Source: Flaccisagitta enflata
Lineage: Eukaryota; Chaetognatha; Sagittoidea; Aphragmophora
Direction: 5' to 3'
DNA: 64,000 nt
NCBI GenBank assembly: GCA_965153355.1
Contig: OZ231128.1
Span: forward strand, 44,764,001 to 44,828,000
Positions 1 to 10,083 of this stretch are shown here, one piece after another. Both the position numbers and the translations under genes were made by a program. The notes under the pieces were generated by a model. The model searched no databases. It was not told the DNA's origin and was given only the letters and a program-made list of their open reading frames with translations. Each line of letters begins with the position of its first letter. The stretch's first letter is position 1.

Positions 1-600
1 GCGGAACCTTCTTCTGATCCAATCTAGAATGGAAGAGGCGCATTGAAGATTGTAGAGATCACAAAGTTCTGAATGGGAAAAGTAAAGAGAGAAAGGAGAG
101 GAGGAGGGGGCGCTAATTATGGTGGGCAGTGTGTTAAAGGGGGCCGGTCCATATCGATATAAGAATGCCCTATACCTGAAGATCCGTAGAATGATGGTTT
201 CTGGATGGGGAATGACGGAGGGGATGATAAATGCGCACAACATGGATAAGGAAAGTCAGTTAGATATGAAAAGAGTTTGCTCGCTTATCTAAGGGAAAAA
301 AGGAGAAATCATAATCTAAACATCAATATATACAGTAAAGGCAATGGGAGAAAAGGCACAAGGAAATGAATCCACAATTGAGTCTTGGAATGATGGCTGA
401 GTCCGGGGATGGATGGTGGAGGAGGAGGATGAAGCCGGGGATCGAACCAGAGGATGAGGATGAGGATCGAACAGGAGGAGGAGGAGGAGGACGGATGAGG
501 AGGAGGCGGCGAGGAGGAGGATGAGGAGGAGGATGAGGAGGAGGATGAGGAGGAGGATGAGACGGACCTGGAGAGATATGTACATGAAATACGTGCTGTT
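1..600. other. Unassigned flank with GGA-rich tract
   Basis: No gene is recognised here. Positions ~419-560 are an imperfect GGA/GGAT purine tract. A single GGGGGCGCTAATTA motif near 108-121 matches the end motif of the 24.3-28.4 kb element, but no partner end is visible, so it is only a possible fragment. Open frames across the tract are low-complexity. Confidence 0.6.
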
Positions 601-783
601 TAGTGACACACACCCCTTTTTGTCCGGCTGGCCGTCTGTCTGTCTATCCGTCTGTCTGTCTATCCATCCATCCATCCGTCCGTCTGTCCATCCGTCCATC
701 CGTATCATGCAATTTCATTTTGCAAACGGTCACAAGAATTTTTGCCCATTTGGGGCCGCTTCCAAAAGGAAGCAAAGCCGGAA

Positions 784-1047
784 AGGAGGACAACTTTGGG
801 CGTGTTTCCAGTGAAGATGAAAAACGCGTTTGTTCCCATTGAACGCATTTACAGCGTAAACACATACTTATGAATTTTACTGTCCCACAAGGGATTGAGC
901 GAAGTAAGTGGGCCATCCCATGAATGGAGCAAGCGAGCAAAGCAGACCGTTGTGGAGCGCGTGAGCAGAGTGACCGGTGCGAGCGAACAAACATAGCGAG
1001 CGACCGAGTGGCCCGTGAAAAACGCGATTGTCTCTGACTAGAAACGT
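784..1047 (-). mobile_element. Family C MITE-like repeat
   Basis: One of four copies (also 7135-7397 plus, ~51928-52175 minus, 55046-55310 plus). The body is a distinctive run rich in GAGCGAGC/GCTCGCTC. Both ends carry related inverted sequences of the form GTTTCTA..AGTGA followed within 15 bases by AAAAACGCG or CGCGTTTTT. No coding capacity is seen; frames through it are repeat shadows. Probably a non-autonomous DNA element; no clean target duplication was resolved. Confidence 0.6.
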
Positions 1048-1439
1048 CCCCTTAATGGAGTTTTTTTCTTTTCAAAGGAAACTAATTTTTTCCCTTGAAA
1101 TAAAATTTTCCTCTGTTAAAAAAAATCCCGCGCGACGACATTTAATCCATTAATCTTCAACTGACAAGACTTAAAGTACCCACGGGCAGTCGGGGGCGCT
1201 GTGAACCGCGATGCATCACCATCCAACTCAACCACATCTATCATTCAATTTTCCTCAGTTCATGCTCATCAACATTCGTCGGTGGTAATTCAAGGTCTCT
1301 CTAGGATAGAAACTGTCTTGGAATCGACTCGCTCGGGGGTGGCGCTCTTGATGTGGTGACGTAGTTTCTCCGTATCAAGCTGGACCGAGTTTGGCCCACT
1401 ATCATCAACTTTCCTCCATCCTCTTTATTTTTTTTTTTT

Positions 1440-1700
1440 TTTTTTTTTTTTTATCAAATTGGTGTCCCGACAACTTTGGTGTCCCGACAAAAGGTACTGC
1501 CATAGCAGTAGTGGCAGGACCTCCTCCTACGCCCCTGTTATTATTACTGTTGATGAATGCCAAAAAATATCCAAGGATCGCACAAGGTCAGCGCTACCCA
1601 TTGCCCTGCTTGGAATATTAAGCTGAAGGTAAAGGGGCAGAGCAATGGCCCTAAAACAATACAAGGTTTTATGCTCAGGATACCTAAATTAGGCGTGGGG
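1440..1700 (+). repeat. Family B relative (left-domain fragment)
   Basis: The stretch around 1575-1660 follows the order of the family B left domain: CCAAGGATCGCACAAGGTCAG, then a TACCCATTGCCCTGCTTGG segment, then GGGGCAGAGCAATGGCCC. It is duplicated at 53780-54010. No right arm or minisatellite follows, so this is a truncated or ancestral form. It is preceded by a poly-T run at 1428-1453. Confidence 0.55.
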
Positions 1701-1946
1701 GGCTAATTGAAATATTTGAGGAGGCCTGATGTGTAGATGGACAGATAGATGAACAGACATAATGAAATTCAATCCTGAGTTCTAAAGGAAATCAACCCTT
1801 TGGGCTGTTGCCCAACAAGCTACATTGCTTATGCCGTGACTTGGTTGGCTGGCCTTTTTCAGCACAGCTACATCCGGGGCCTATTTCAGCACAGCTACAT
1901 GCGGCAAGATCCGATTTCAAATGGACTTCCCTCCTCAGTAATTCTT

Positions 1947-2099
1947 AACAAGGCCGGATACACGGCAATCCAGTCGCGGACGGTTGGGCAGGAGCAGTAA
2001 TGCCAAAACCGCTCGGAATTCAAAAATGTGAAGGACCGACCGACCGACGTATCTACCGACCGACACGGCAAGGTGTAGAGTCGCGTGTCCGCGACTAAA
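1947..2099 (+). mobile_element. Family A retroposon
   Basis: Full-length-looking family A copy. It begins AACAAGGCCGGATACACGGC, carries AGTCGCGGAC near the 5' end, a CCGA/GACC tetranucleotide core, and ends GTCCGCGACTAAAG. The 5' AGTCGCGGAC is the exact reverse complement of the 3' GTCCGCGACT. It is duplicated at 54280-54433. No coding capacity. The plus orientation is defined by the A-rich 3' end. Confidence 0.75.
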
Positions 2100-2335
2100 G
2101 ATGATAATAACACAAACGGACTAACAATGAGTGTTTGCTATGCCTTTTGAGGGGATATCATGAACACTTTCATATACGTTACAGCAGGGTCACACTCAGG
2201 CCCGATTTTAGAGCGAGCCCGCGATGCTTTCTATTTTGCTCTCGGGCTCTCATGTTTTGAAAGCTCTGAGCCCGGCTGGCTCTCTGTCATTGATGGGATG
2301 GAATCAAAGTGCTCAAGCTAATTGAGTGAAATATA

Positions 2336-2719
2336 TAAACAAGCCCGACCGGGCAACGATGCGTCCGGGCTGTGTCTCAGCGTGTATTGATTATGTGAAA
2401 TATGTATGGAGTGACAAATGGACAAACAGACGGATGAAAACACTCTCAAAACATGTTGGTTGATCATTTGTTTCAGTGTAGGATCTCACAGTGGCCAGAA
2501 ACAGCCGAGAAACCCGGTTTTTGCATAGGCGTAACGGACCAACCAACCGACCGACCGACCGACCGACTGACCGACCGACCCACCGACCCACCGACCCACC
2601 GACCGACCGACCGACAGTTGGACGGACCGACGGACGGACCGACGGACAGACCGACGGACGGACGGACGGACCGACGGACAGACCCTCTCATAGAGATGCG
2701 TTCCTGACAGAGGTACCTA
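2336..2719 (+). mobile_element. Diverged family A relative, copy-1-specific insertion
   Basis: Copy 2 of the duplication reads directly from GAAATATAT to AAAAATCATC at ~54670-54690, whereas here ~384 bp intervene. The insert begins AACAAGCCCGACC, has a long CCGA/GGAC core (2541-2690) and ends near a CATAGAGATGCG...CCTAAAAA segment resembling the family A 3' end. Flanking TA dinucleotides may be the duplication, but this is ambiguous. Confidence 0.55.
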
Positions 2720-3086
2720 AAAATCATCAAGTTTTGAGTCGTTTTTCAATTTTTTCACAAACTGAATTATCTTTGTAGTGATTATTTTATCACTAAGTCA
2801 TATAATCGTCAGCTGCTTTTACAAATCTAGGCTGATATGATTGTAAAAGTTGGCATAACATTTTTACCGGGCTCATGGTTTTCTTCTCGGGCTCTGTTAA
2901 ATTGTGGGGAGCGAGCCCGACTGGCTCAGTGAAAAAAAATCAATAAAATCAGGCCTGGTCTTATACTGTCCTACAAACCCTGAGCCACCGTCCAGCAACG
3001 GACAGTGTTGGAAGGACCAACGTGCCATTTGGCCAAAATCGTGCGCCAGCGTCATAAAACTTTTTCTCGACACAACACAGACACAG

Positions 3087-3225
3087 GGTGCGTTTCTACT
3101 CAAAGCCACAAACACGTTTTTTAGGTTGGTTTTACAATTCGCGATTTTAACAATCCTCATCCTGAAAAAACATTAGCCTCCGGCAGGGATCGAACCTCAA
3201 AAGTTATTTACTTTGTCAAGCTACA
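3087..3225 (-). mobile_element. tRNA-derived SINE-like element S1
   Basis: Read on the minus strand it contains a B-box-like GGTTCGATCCC within a decayed tRNA-like head, then a body with AATCGCGAATT, and ends TTTGAGTAGAAACGCACCC. The A box is degraded. It forms the left edge of the 4.05-kb insertion. Related copies are at 6438-6622, 6626-6812 and 6946-7132. Confidence 0.55.
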
Positions 3226-4471
3226 TCTCAGAAATGGTCTGCGCTTTTTTCCTGGCTAAATGTAAACACGCGAAATACTAGCTTAGCGCGTTTTGGCGCT
3301 TACCGTGTTCTGACTGAAAAAGTTGAGAATGAAGAAAATGTTTGTCGTTTTTGTCCGTTTTGCTCAGGAACGGATCAGAAACCAACTAGCAGAAACTTGT
3401 CATGTTGAAATTGTAATGATACATTGATTTCACAATTTACTAGTATCGGAATGAGATGAAGGCAAATACAAGGTCAAATTATGCTTTTGATGCGTGACAT
3501 ATGTGTAAGAAAGTAACATTTTATTCAAATAACAATGACGACGTATCGCCACCGCGACATGCACGGTACCATGATGGTGTTTCTTCTCAGCACGTCAAAA
3601 AAAAAAAGAAAAAAAAGAAAGCGCGGTGACACTGTTCCCATAACAACGTTTGTCATCTTTGACAATTTTGTTCGGTAATCGGGAAAAAAGTCAAAGTCAG
3701 TCTTCGACTTTTTAACATATTCGAGAGAAACAGGGTTTTATTTTCTTTAGGAAGTTGGAAATCTCCACCGAGCAAATGAGATCTCCAATGATAGGGTAAG
3801 TAAATTTGATAATTCTCTTTCATTTGGCACCAAGCAGAATTCTCTACGACAAATATTTTTTGCGTTATCATTTTTTAAAGATTTATTTAAAAAAAATTGC
3901 GAATTGAATTTTTTTCAACTTTTTATGATTTTAAGTAGGATCAAAAAAGGAGTGTATTTATATTTTTTTTTTTAATGAGATAAATAAATGTTTGGGTGGG
4001 AGCATATGAATAAAAAAAAGCATGTCAGTGAGCATAGCTGATCGTCTGGTTGAGTGATTTTGAGCATTTTAGCTCATCAATCTCATTTTGCTCAGTCCTA
4101 TTTTTCTCTTATTTTCAGTGCAATAATTACATACAATTGCTTTTGATTTGATCTAATAGAAAAAAAGATTTGCAATGACTAAAGACAAAAGCTTGGGGAA
4201 AAGTGACCAATGCTTACGACTTTTTTCCTCACGGCGACAGTCGCCATTACTGGTACTCGAGTTAAGCTTCTTTAAATTCGTCAAATTCCGGAACAACATC
4301 GCAATCGTCAGAAGACAGAGCTCTAAGCGCCACATCCAGACTCTCTCGCTTTAAATCATCTGCACCTGAAGCATGAAAAGATGCAGCTTTTGACCATTGT
4401 GCTATTGAGACTTTAGAAATAATGGAGCGCCTGGCCCGCCTAGTTTATCTCTACAGTTTAAATGATATGAA

Positions 4472-4473
<2 letters not shown>

Positions 4474-4549
<76 letters not shown>
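4474..4549. repeat. (CT)n microsatellite
   Basis: About 38 uninterrupted CT units lie within an intron-like gap of the decayed minus-strand gene, between exon-like segments (d) and (e). RERERE frames here are artefacts. Confidence 0.95.
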
Positions 4550-4552
<3 letters not shown>

Positions 4553-5324
4553 GTCATCAAACAACCTCACTGCTGATAAAAGTTGAAATGAAGAATGTCT
4601 TGGCAGTATTGGGGACAGTGTATTGTCCTTCAATCGCGAGATCCTGTAGTTCTTCCATTATCTCTTTTGCAATCGAGGAAATCGCCTGTTGTGGAACAAG
4701 TAACGCCATGAGTCTGCGACATAAAACTGTGACATCAGCGCGCAACTGATGACATTGTAGATACATGCATGAAAAAAATACAGAAATATAAACTGATTGT
4801 CACATGGCAAAACAGAGACTGACAGGACGAAGAGACAGAAATCCATCACAGCAAGCGCCTCTTTCCATCACATCCACGCCACAAAACATTGTTCCCGCAT
4901 TGTTACTCCTTACCAATCATCCTAATCCACTACTACTTTTGATTACTTCATATAATTCTTTTGTCAACACTATGGAAATTGTTCTAAGACTCGGTACCCT
5001 CGTTTCATTTGACCGCATGATCAACTTGACCACGGCGGCAGTTGCAAATTTCTTCGTTGTGATGTTCGTTCCATCCATAGCAAACTTGACATACACAGTA
5101 TCGCCGTTTTGAAGACCGTCAATTATCGGTTGACGCGATTCCCGCGCGCCACTTCCGCTCCCTAAAGAAGAGAGAGAGAGAGAGACAGACAGACAGAGAA
5201 ATTATTGACTGATGCCGAGAGCTCTCTAAGACTGACGCAACACACATGACTACGATGTTAGAGCGGGATTTAACGAAGGTTTTACGAAGGTTATTACATG
5301 ATTAAAACCCAGAACATAAAAAAA

Positions 5325-5494
5325 AGGCCCGATACACGGCCAATACCAGTCGCGGACGGTCGGGCAGGGGCAGAAACGCTGGTTTTTCCACTTTTCAACT
5401 CGTGCTCACCAACGGACTAATGGACCGACGGACCGACGGACCAACGGACGGACGGAAAAAGCCTCTTATAGAGTCGCTCGTCCGCAACTAAAAA
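5325..5494 (+). mobile_element. Family A retroposon
   Basis: It starts GGCCCGATACACGGCC, has AGTCGCGGAC near the 5' end, a GGAC/CGGA core, and ends GTCCGCAACTAAAAA. The terminal pair has one mismatch (C against T at position 4). It sits in an intron-like gap between exons (b) and (c) of the decayed gene. Confidence 0.75.
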
Positions 5495-6261
5495 TGGAAA
5501 ACATACTTCAACAACATATTTGAATATTGTTTCTAACTGACAAACTGACCAATGGACCAACCTGTAGTCATTTTGTTGCGATTAAAGAAATATTTGATGT
5601 CTTACCAGGAGTTTTCCGTCCACTTGGTCTTTGATAGAAACGTCTTGAACCTCTTCATTGTCTGATGACTGATTAGTTTGGATTTTAATTGCCATAGACG
5701 CTGCGCTTGGCGTGATCGTGAAGCTAACGATCGATTTCGGTCTCTTCTTCATCAATGACAATTTCGATGTAAGGCGCGGGGTCCATATATACATCTGTAT
5801 CTTCGTCGAAAACGATTTTGGAGTTGGGCGTAGGATTGACAACCGGATATTCTTCAGCGAGTAATTTCTATTGCCAGGAAGGGTCGCCAGGGTCCCACAG
5901 CACGTAGGAATCATTTCCCTTGATTTCTGAATGTTTTTAGCGCGAAGGAAATTAAGCAGATTACTCAGATCATTACAAAAGCAAGAAAAAAAAACTCATG
6001 TTATCTAACCATGATGTGATTTGTGGGCTGCGAATGATGTTTGATAATGGATAGTCTTCACTCACCAACAATTTCGTATCTTTTTTTAATGGTCTGCAAC
6101 GTTCTGGTCATTGGAAATTCAATCGCAAAAAGTTTTTCTTTTCTTGTGACTGAAAAAAAAAATAAATTGACGGAGCGATCCCTTCTTCGATGGAGCTTAA
6201 CTCGATAAAAGCAGTTTCGAGGCCGAAATTCTAATGCTAGTGTTATTAGCGAGATGAGGAA

Positions 6262-6302
6262 CTAATGCCTTAACCACCTGCGCCACTGAGACTCTTACAC
6301 AC
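6262..6302 (-). mobile_element. SINE head fragment
   Basis: On the minus strand this is a CTCAGTGGCGCAGGTGGTTA A-box-type segment with no B box after it. It is the same head sequence as in the copy at 6626-6812. Probably a broken SINE. Confidence 0.45.
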
Positions 6303-6437
6303 CATGTGGAACATATTTCTTCTAATCTTGTTTAATAGAGAGGCAATTGAATGAGATAGCCATTACAGAACTGAACCCCCATAAGGTGATCCAAAGTTAT
6401 AAAAAAAGGCTACCGAAATTCCACAGACTTGAGTGAT

Positions 6438-6622
6438 TGTCCCAATGGCGTGGTTGGTAAGGGGATTGACTTCAGAAATAAAGAAAATCAATTTCATCTG
6501 GCAATTTGAAACATGTTTGATTCTATCTTGTACCCAAATTTTTTTTCAGGAAGAGTGAAGTAAAATCGCGATTTGCAAAACCCACGTTAGAATCGCGTTT
6601 GAGTCTTTGAGTAGAACCACAC
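6438..6622 (+). mobile_element. tRNA-derived SINE-like element S2
   Basis: The head has A-box-like TGGCGTGGTTGG. The body includes CAGGAAGAGTGAAGTAAAAT and CGCGATTTGC, and the 3' end is TTTGAGTAGAA. It abuts S3 tail to tail, producing a ~370-bp inverted pair centred near 6624. Confidence 0.6.
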
Positions 6623-6625
6623 CCA

Positions 6626-6812
6626 CTGGGTGCGTTTCTACTCAAAGCCACAAACACGTTTTTCAGGTAGGTTTTAAAATTCGCGATTTTAACTACCCTC
6701 ATCCTGAAAAAATATTTGCCCCTTGCAGGGATCGAACCAGTGCTCAAAAGCAACCTAACTTATAGGAGTAAAAGCCTGCGCCTTTACCACCTGCGCCACT
6801 GAGACTCTCACA
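6626..6812 (-). mobile_element. tRNA-derived SINE-like element S3
   Basis: Minus-strand head with a clear A box (TGGCGCAGGTGG) and B box (GGTTCGATCCC) at tRNA-like spacing. The D stem pairs (GCGC/GCGC), but the anticodon stem does not, and the T and acceptor stems have mismatches, so this is not a functional tRNA. It ends TTTGAGTAGAAACGCACCC, like S1 and S4. Confidence 0.7.
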
Positions 6813-6945
6813 CAGACATCTGAAATCATTTCTCCTTTACTAGAAAGGCAATTGAACAAGATCGCCGGTCGCCATTACAGAACTGAACCCCCATGTGATC
6901 CAAAGTTGTAAAAATAGGCAACCAAAGTTTGGCAGGTCCAGGTAA

Positions 6946-7132
6946 ATGTCCCAATGGCGTAGTTGGTTAGGGCGTTGACTTCACAATTAAGAAATCGATT
7001 TCATTAGACAACTTGTAGTTGGTTCAAATCTGCATTGTGCCCTAATTTTTTTCAGGAAGAGTGAAGTAAAATCGCGATTTGCAAAACCCACCTCAGAATC
7101 GCGTTTGTGTCTTTGAGTAGAAACACACCCAC
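6946..7132 (+). mobile_element. tRNA-derived SINE-like element S4
   Basis: A box TGGCGTAGTTGG and B box GGTTCAAATCT lie in the head, then the same body as S2 and the 3' end CTTTGAGTAGAAACACACCC. Its 3' end is exactly the right edge of the 4.05-kb insertion. Confidence 0.7.
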
Positions 7133-7134
7133 TG

Positions 7135-7397
7135 ACTGTTTCTCCTAGTGACAATCGCGTTTTTAACCGGCCACTCGATCGCTCAGTACGTTCATTCGCT
7201 CGCACAGCTCCCTCCACTCACTCGCTCCGCAGCGCTCTGCTTCGCTACTCTCGCTTTGCTTGCTTGCTCCATTCACGGGCTCGCTCACTCACTTCGCTCA
7301 CTCCCTCATGGGACAGTTAAAATTCATGAATATGTATTCATGCTGTAAACGCATTTCACAGGAACAAACACGTTTTTCATCTTCACTAGAAACATGT
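7135..7397 (+). mobile_element. Family C MITE-like repeat
   Basis: Plus-orientation copy of the GCTCGCTC-rich element. It starts ACTGTTTCTCCTAGTGACAA and ends ATCTTCACTAGAAACATGTC. It is shared with 55046-55310 in the duplication. Frames across it are not credible genes. Confidence 0.6.
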
Positions 7398-7590
7398 CCA
7401 GAATCAGCGCCACCTTTAGGAAGAAGGACGGTTGAAAAGGGAGAGAGAAAGAAAAGGAGATTTGGCACGCTATACGCTTCTATGCTCAAACGGCGTCATG
7501 CGCAACCCTCTGCGCAATAAACAAGACAAGAGAGCAACTTAGTGAAGAAATGTTGAGGGAAGAAGTGTGCGCGTGCGTTAGAGAAAAGAT

Positions 7591-7592
<2 letters not shown>

Positions 7593-7661
<69 letters not shown>
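7593..7661. repeat. (GA)n/(ACAG)n microsatellite
   Basis: A run of GA units to 7632 is followed by seven ACAG units. The duplicate at 55512-55628 has a much longer GA tract and fewer ACAG units, a visible length polymorphism between copies. Confidence 0.9.
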
Positions 7662-7710
7662 TAAAAAAGATTTAAAGTGCGAAATTAGGAAAATTGCTGA
7701 AATGAAAGAA

Positions 7711-7948
7711 CACGGGGTCTCAATATCGTTTTCGACGGGTGGGCAGGGGCATCAAACCCCCATTCACGCCCCCAGCCCCCCAGCCCCCCACCCTTCACAA
7801 ACACACGCACAGACTTTCACAACTGCGGCATCATAAATGCGCATTTTCAAACTTTTTAACTCAAGCGTCACGGACCAACTCACATGAAGGCAAACGAATG
7901 GAGGGTAAAGGCGTCTTATGCGTAGAGTTGCGACACCGTAACTAAAAA
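7711..7948 (+). mobile_element. Family A (GATATTGTGACC-type) retroposon, decayed
   Basis: It begins CACGGGGTCTCAATATCG, has GGGTGGGCAGGGGCATC, and ends CACCGTAACTAAAAA. The terminal pair is degraded on both sides (TCGACGGG; GACACCGTAAC). Duplicate copy at 55680-55880. Confidence 0.65.
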
Positions 7949-8226
7949 TAATGACAAAGAGGTGAAAATTCCCCGATTCATTTTTTGCTCTGATTCATCG
8001 TGATGTATTTGCATCTTAGCTGCTCTTAGATCATTTACTGACTAGTTTCTAACTTTACAATCTATGTTCTCTTAAACAAGTACATTACTGCTTCAAAGGG
8101 AAGGAATCACTGCGAGAAATTCTTATCATTTGTTCACTTGAATTTAATAAAAGACGACAGAAGCCTCAAGAGCAAATATAATTGGTGCTTCTTGATATCT
8201 CTTATTCCCTCTCGTTCCTCCTTTTC

Positions 8227-8603
8227 GGCAGCGGCCCTAAAGTGGCCAATGTCCACAAAGAGGAAAATTCTCCTTTTTCCTTTTCCTCGACTTCATTATT
8301 GCCCCTTCCCCCTTTCTCAAATCCCAGCCTCAAGTTCAAATGCCAGCCTCAAACACTAAAATCTACAAGCTCATGGCTCAAGTCTTAACTCCCAGCCTGG
8401 AGACCTAGCTCAACTTTGAGGCTCAATTCCCAGCCCATCTCAAAATTCATCCACCAAGCTTAAATGCTACTCTAGAAAAAACTATTGACCCTTTAGTGGC
8501 AGCTGCCCCTCTTTCACTACTCACTAATACACACTGACTTAGGGGCAAAGGGCACCGCTGAACTTCCGACGTATCAGCTACCATCTATACCATTCGACGC
8601 ATG
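8227..8603 (+). mobile_element. Family B foldback element, decayed
   Basis: The left arm starts GGCAGCGGCCCTAAAGTGGC and includes GTCCACAAAGAGGAAAATTC. The interior is AAATCCCAGCCTCAAG-type ~20-bp repeats (8325-8450). A weakened right arm near 8465-8500 is followed by the outer segment GGGCAAAGGGCACCGCTGA. The duplicate (56938-57380) has extra interior repeats, so the array length changes between copies. Confidence 0.6.
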
Positions 8604-8722
8604 ATAAAAGTAGTTGTAGTTGTTTTATCAAAAACAAAATGAGGATTGGCTGATGAGAATTCTACTGTATGAATTTCTGCCACTTTTGTTCTAGATGATG
8701 GTGTAAAAATTTACCTTGATAT

Positions 8723-8930
8723 TATCAGTTGCGGACACGCAACTCTATAAGAGGCTTTTTCCGTCCGTCTGTTGGTCTGTGAGCACAAGCCGTAAAGTGG
8801 AAAAAGCGTTTTGAAACTTTTAGTGTATGTGTCTGTGTTGGGAAGGGTGTTGGGTGGGGGGTTGGGTGTGGATGGGGGTTGGTTGCCCCTGCCCACCCGT
8901 CCGCAACGATATTGTGACCACGCGTCACTT
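8723..8930 (-). mobile_element. Family A (type 2) retroposon, empty site in copy 2
   Basis: On the plus strand it reads AGTTGCGGACACGCAACTCT at one end and CCGTCCGCAACGATATTGTG at the other. GTTGCGGAC and GTCCGCAAC are exact reverse complements. The duplicate at ~59018-59045 reads CCTTGATATTGTTTCAAACA with no element, so this is a real insertion of ~206-208 bp. A target duplication is at best 2-3 bp and ambiguous. Confidence 0.8.
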
Positions 8931-9102
8931 GTTTTAAACATTGTAAGATTGTAGAATAGTTGATATTCAATGAGAGAATCATAATGAGATAATTAGATGT
9001 ATACAGGGTTGATTCATGTTTTTTTTTCTTTTCTTTTTTTTCTTTTTTTGATACATTTTACTTGCGCTATCTTCTCCATGTATCGAACGGTATTCTCAAC
9101 GC

Positions 9103-9275
<173 letters not shown>

Positions 9276-9658
9276 TTATGTGCTATGTGTTATGAGTTAA
9301 TGCGCGCGCGTGCAAAAAAAAGGCACACGTTCGCAGGCAGGCACTTTTCTCTTGCCCTTGGGCTTCAAATTTCTTACTCTGCGGAAAATGAAAATGAGAC
9401 GCCCGCGGCGAAGCAAAAAAAGGAAAAAGGATCGAGAATTCTTTATGGTGCTTTCGTATCTGGGAAATATCAGGCGACAAGGGCACAAGGCTAAAGAGAA
9501 GGTCTTATGTTCACTCGCATGTTTTTTTCTTTTTTTTTTCAATTCCATCATTTGTAGAGCACGTTGAGTGCCACATCTGACGGCCGGGGTAAAAACGGTT
9601 TCATAATCATATTACTTATTTAGCGTTTAAGGCATCTCTCGCTTTGAAAAATAAAGAT

Positions 9659-9828
9659 CGGGCCATATTTGAGGTCACCAGACCATTTGGGCAGGAGCAG
9701 CAGGGTCAAAGAAATAAAATCATAAAAAAAGTAAAGTGTGACCGACCGACCAACCGACCGACCAACCGACCGACCGACCGACCAACGGACAAAGCGGGTT
9801 GTTGAGTCGCGTGCACGCGACTAAAAAC
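9659..9828 (+). mobile_element. 5'-truncated family A retroposon with 6-bp TSD
   Basis: The 170-bp insert starts CGGGCCATATTTGAGGTCAC and ends GTGCACGCGACTAAAAAC. It is flanked by AAAGAT at 9653-9658 and 9829-9834. The paralogous empty site at 59969-59974 has AAAGAT once, in AATAAAGATTCTTT. Compared with the full copy at 32478-32755, the first ~50 bp are missing. 5' truncation, an A-rich 3' end and a short target duplication are the marks of target-primed retroposition by a LINE machinery. Confidence 0.88.
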
Positions 9829-10083
9829 AAAGATTCTTTCAACCTCGAAACAAGCCTCAACTTTGTAAGAGCGCTGTTAATAAAAGAATGAAGCAAGGAC
9901 GATCATGTCATACTCATTTTAAAGAGTTGTTTTAACTATTTTAACATGACCAATCCTTGGTCTGTAGCTCTATTCGTTGAAGAACAGCGTTCCTTCAAAG
10001 TTGCTGCTGTTATTTGTTTTTTTCAAAATACATGATCCCTAAAAAGTCTGACTTTCGTATTAACACGTAAATAAGATCATTTT

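Larger units (their letters stand above)
4273..6149 (-). pseudogene. Decayed multi-exon gene inside the 4.05-kb insertion
   Basis: Five exon-like segments with splice borders are visible on the minus strand. (a) 6149-6066 has a poly-T/CAG acceptor and a GTGAGT donor and encodes LFAIEFPMTRTLQTIKKRYE. (b) 5926-5606 has acceptor CATTCAG and donor GTAAGA; it contains SYVLWDPGDPSWQ, then an in-frame TAG, then LAEEYPVVNPTPNSKIVFDE, and later a frame change. (c) 5161-4914 has acceptor CTTCTTTAG and donor GTAAGG, encodes NGDTVYVKFAMDGTNITTKK, and has a TGA two codons before the donor. (d) 4745-4571 encodes VTVLCRRLMALLVPQQAISS and its phase agrees with (c). (e) ~4437-4273 ends DCDVVPEFDEFKEA-stop. 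I do not recognise the family. The position suggests an element-encoded protein. The stops and frame changes make it non-functional as read. Confidence 0.5.
3087..7134. mobile_element. 4.05-kb insertion with SINE-like inverted ends and a decayed gene
   Basis: This whole block is absent from copy 2, where CAGACACAG joins ACTGTTTC directly (55037-55053). The two ends are inverted: the left starts GGTGCGTTTCTACTCAAAG, and the right ends with CTTTGAGTAGAAACACACCC followed by ACTG. The flanking 4-mers ACAG and ACTG could be an imperfect target duplication. The ends coincide with the 3' ends of tRNA-like SINE copies at 3087-3225 (minus) and 6946-7132 (plus). Inside are minus-strand exons between 6149 and 4273, a family A copy (5325-5494) and a CT microsatellite. 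It may be a transposon whose ends gave rise to the SINE tail, or a composite bounded by two SINEs. Confidence 0.65.

Noticed and set aside
644-994. 116-codon minus frame and similar frames at 7148-7348, 51996-52208 and 54920-55183
   Set aside because: They lie in the GAGCGAGC-rich family C repeat and in several frames and strands; composition reflects the repeat, not a protein.
1947-2099. Family A as a DNA-transposon MITE because of its inverted repeats
   Set aside because: The inverted pair is internal to the ends, truncation affects mainly the 5' side, the 3' end is A-rich and the one clear duplication is 6 bp without symmetric termini. Retroposition fits better, though two 3'-lost copies keep some doubt.
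4804-5112. 102-codon plus-strand frame as a gene
   Set aside because: The minus strand over the same bases has splice borders and phase agreement with neighbouring exon-like segments, so the plus frame is the shadow.
6716-6802. Functional tRNA gene on the minus strand
   Set aside because: A and B boxes are good, but the anticodon stem does not pair and the T and acceptor stems have mismatches, and the same head recurs with a common tail. It is a SINE head.
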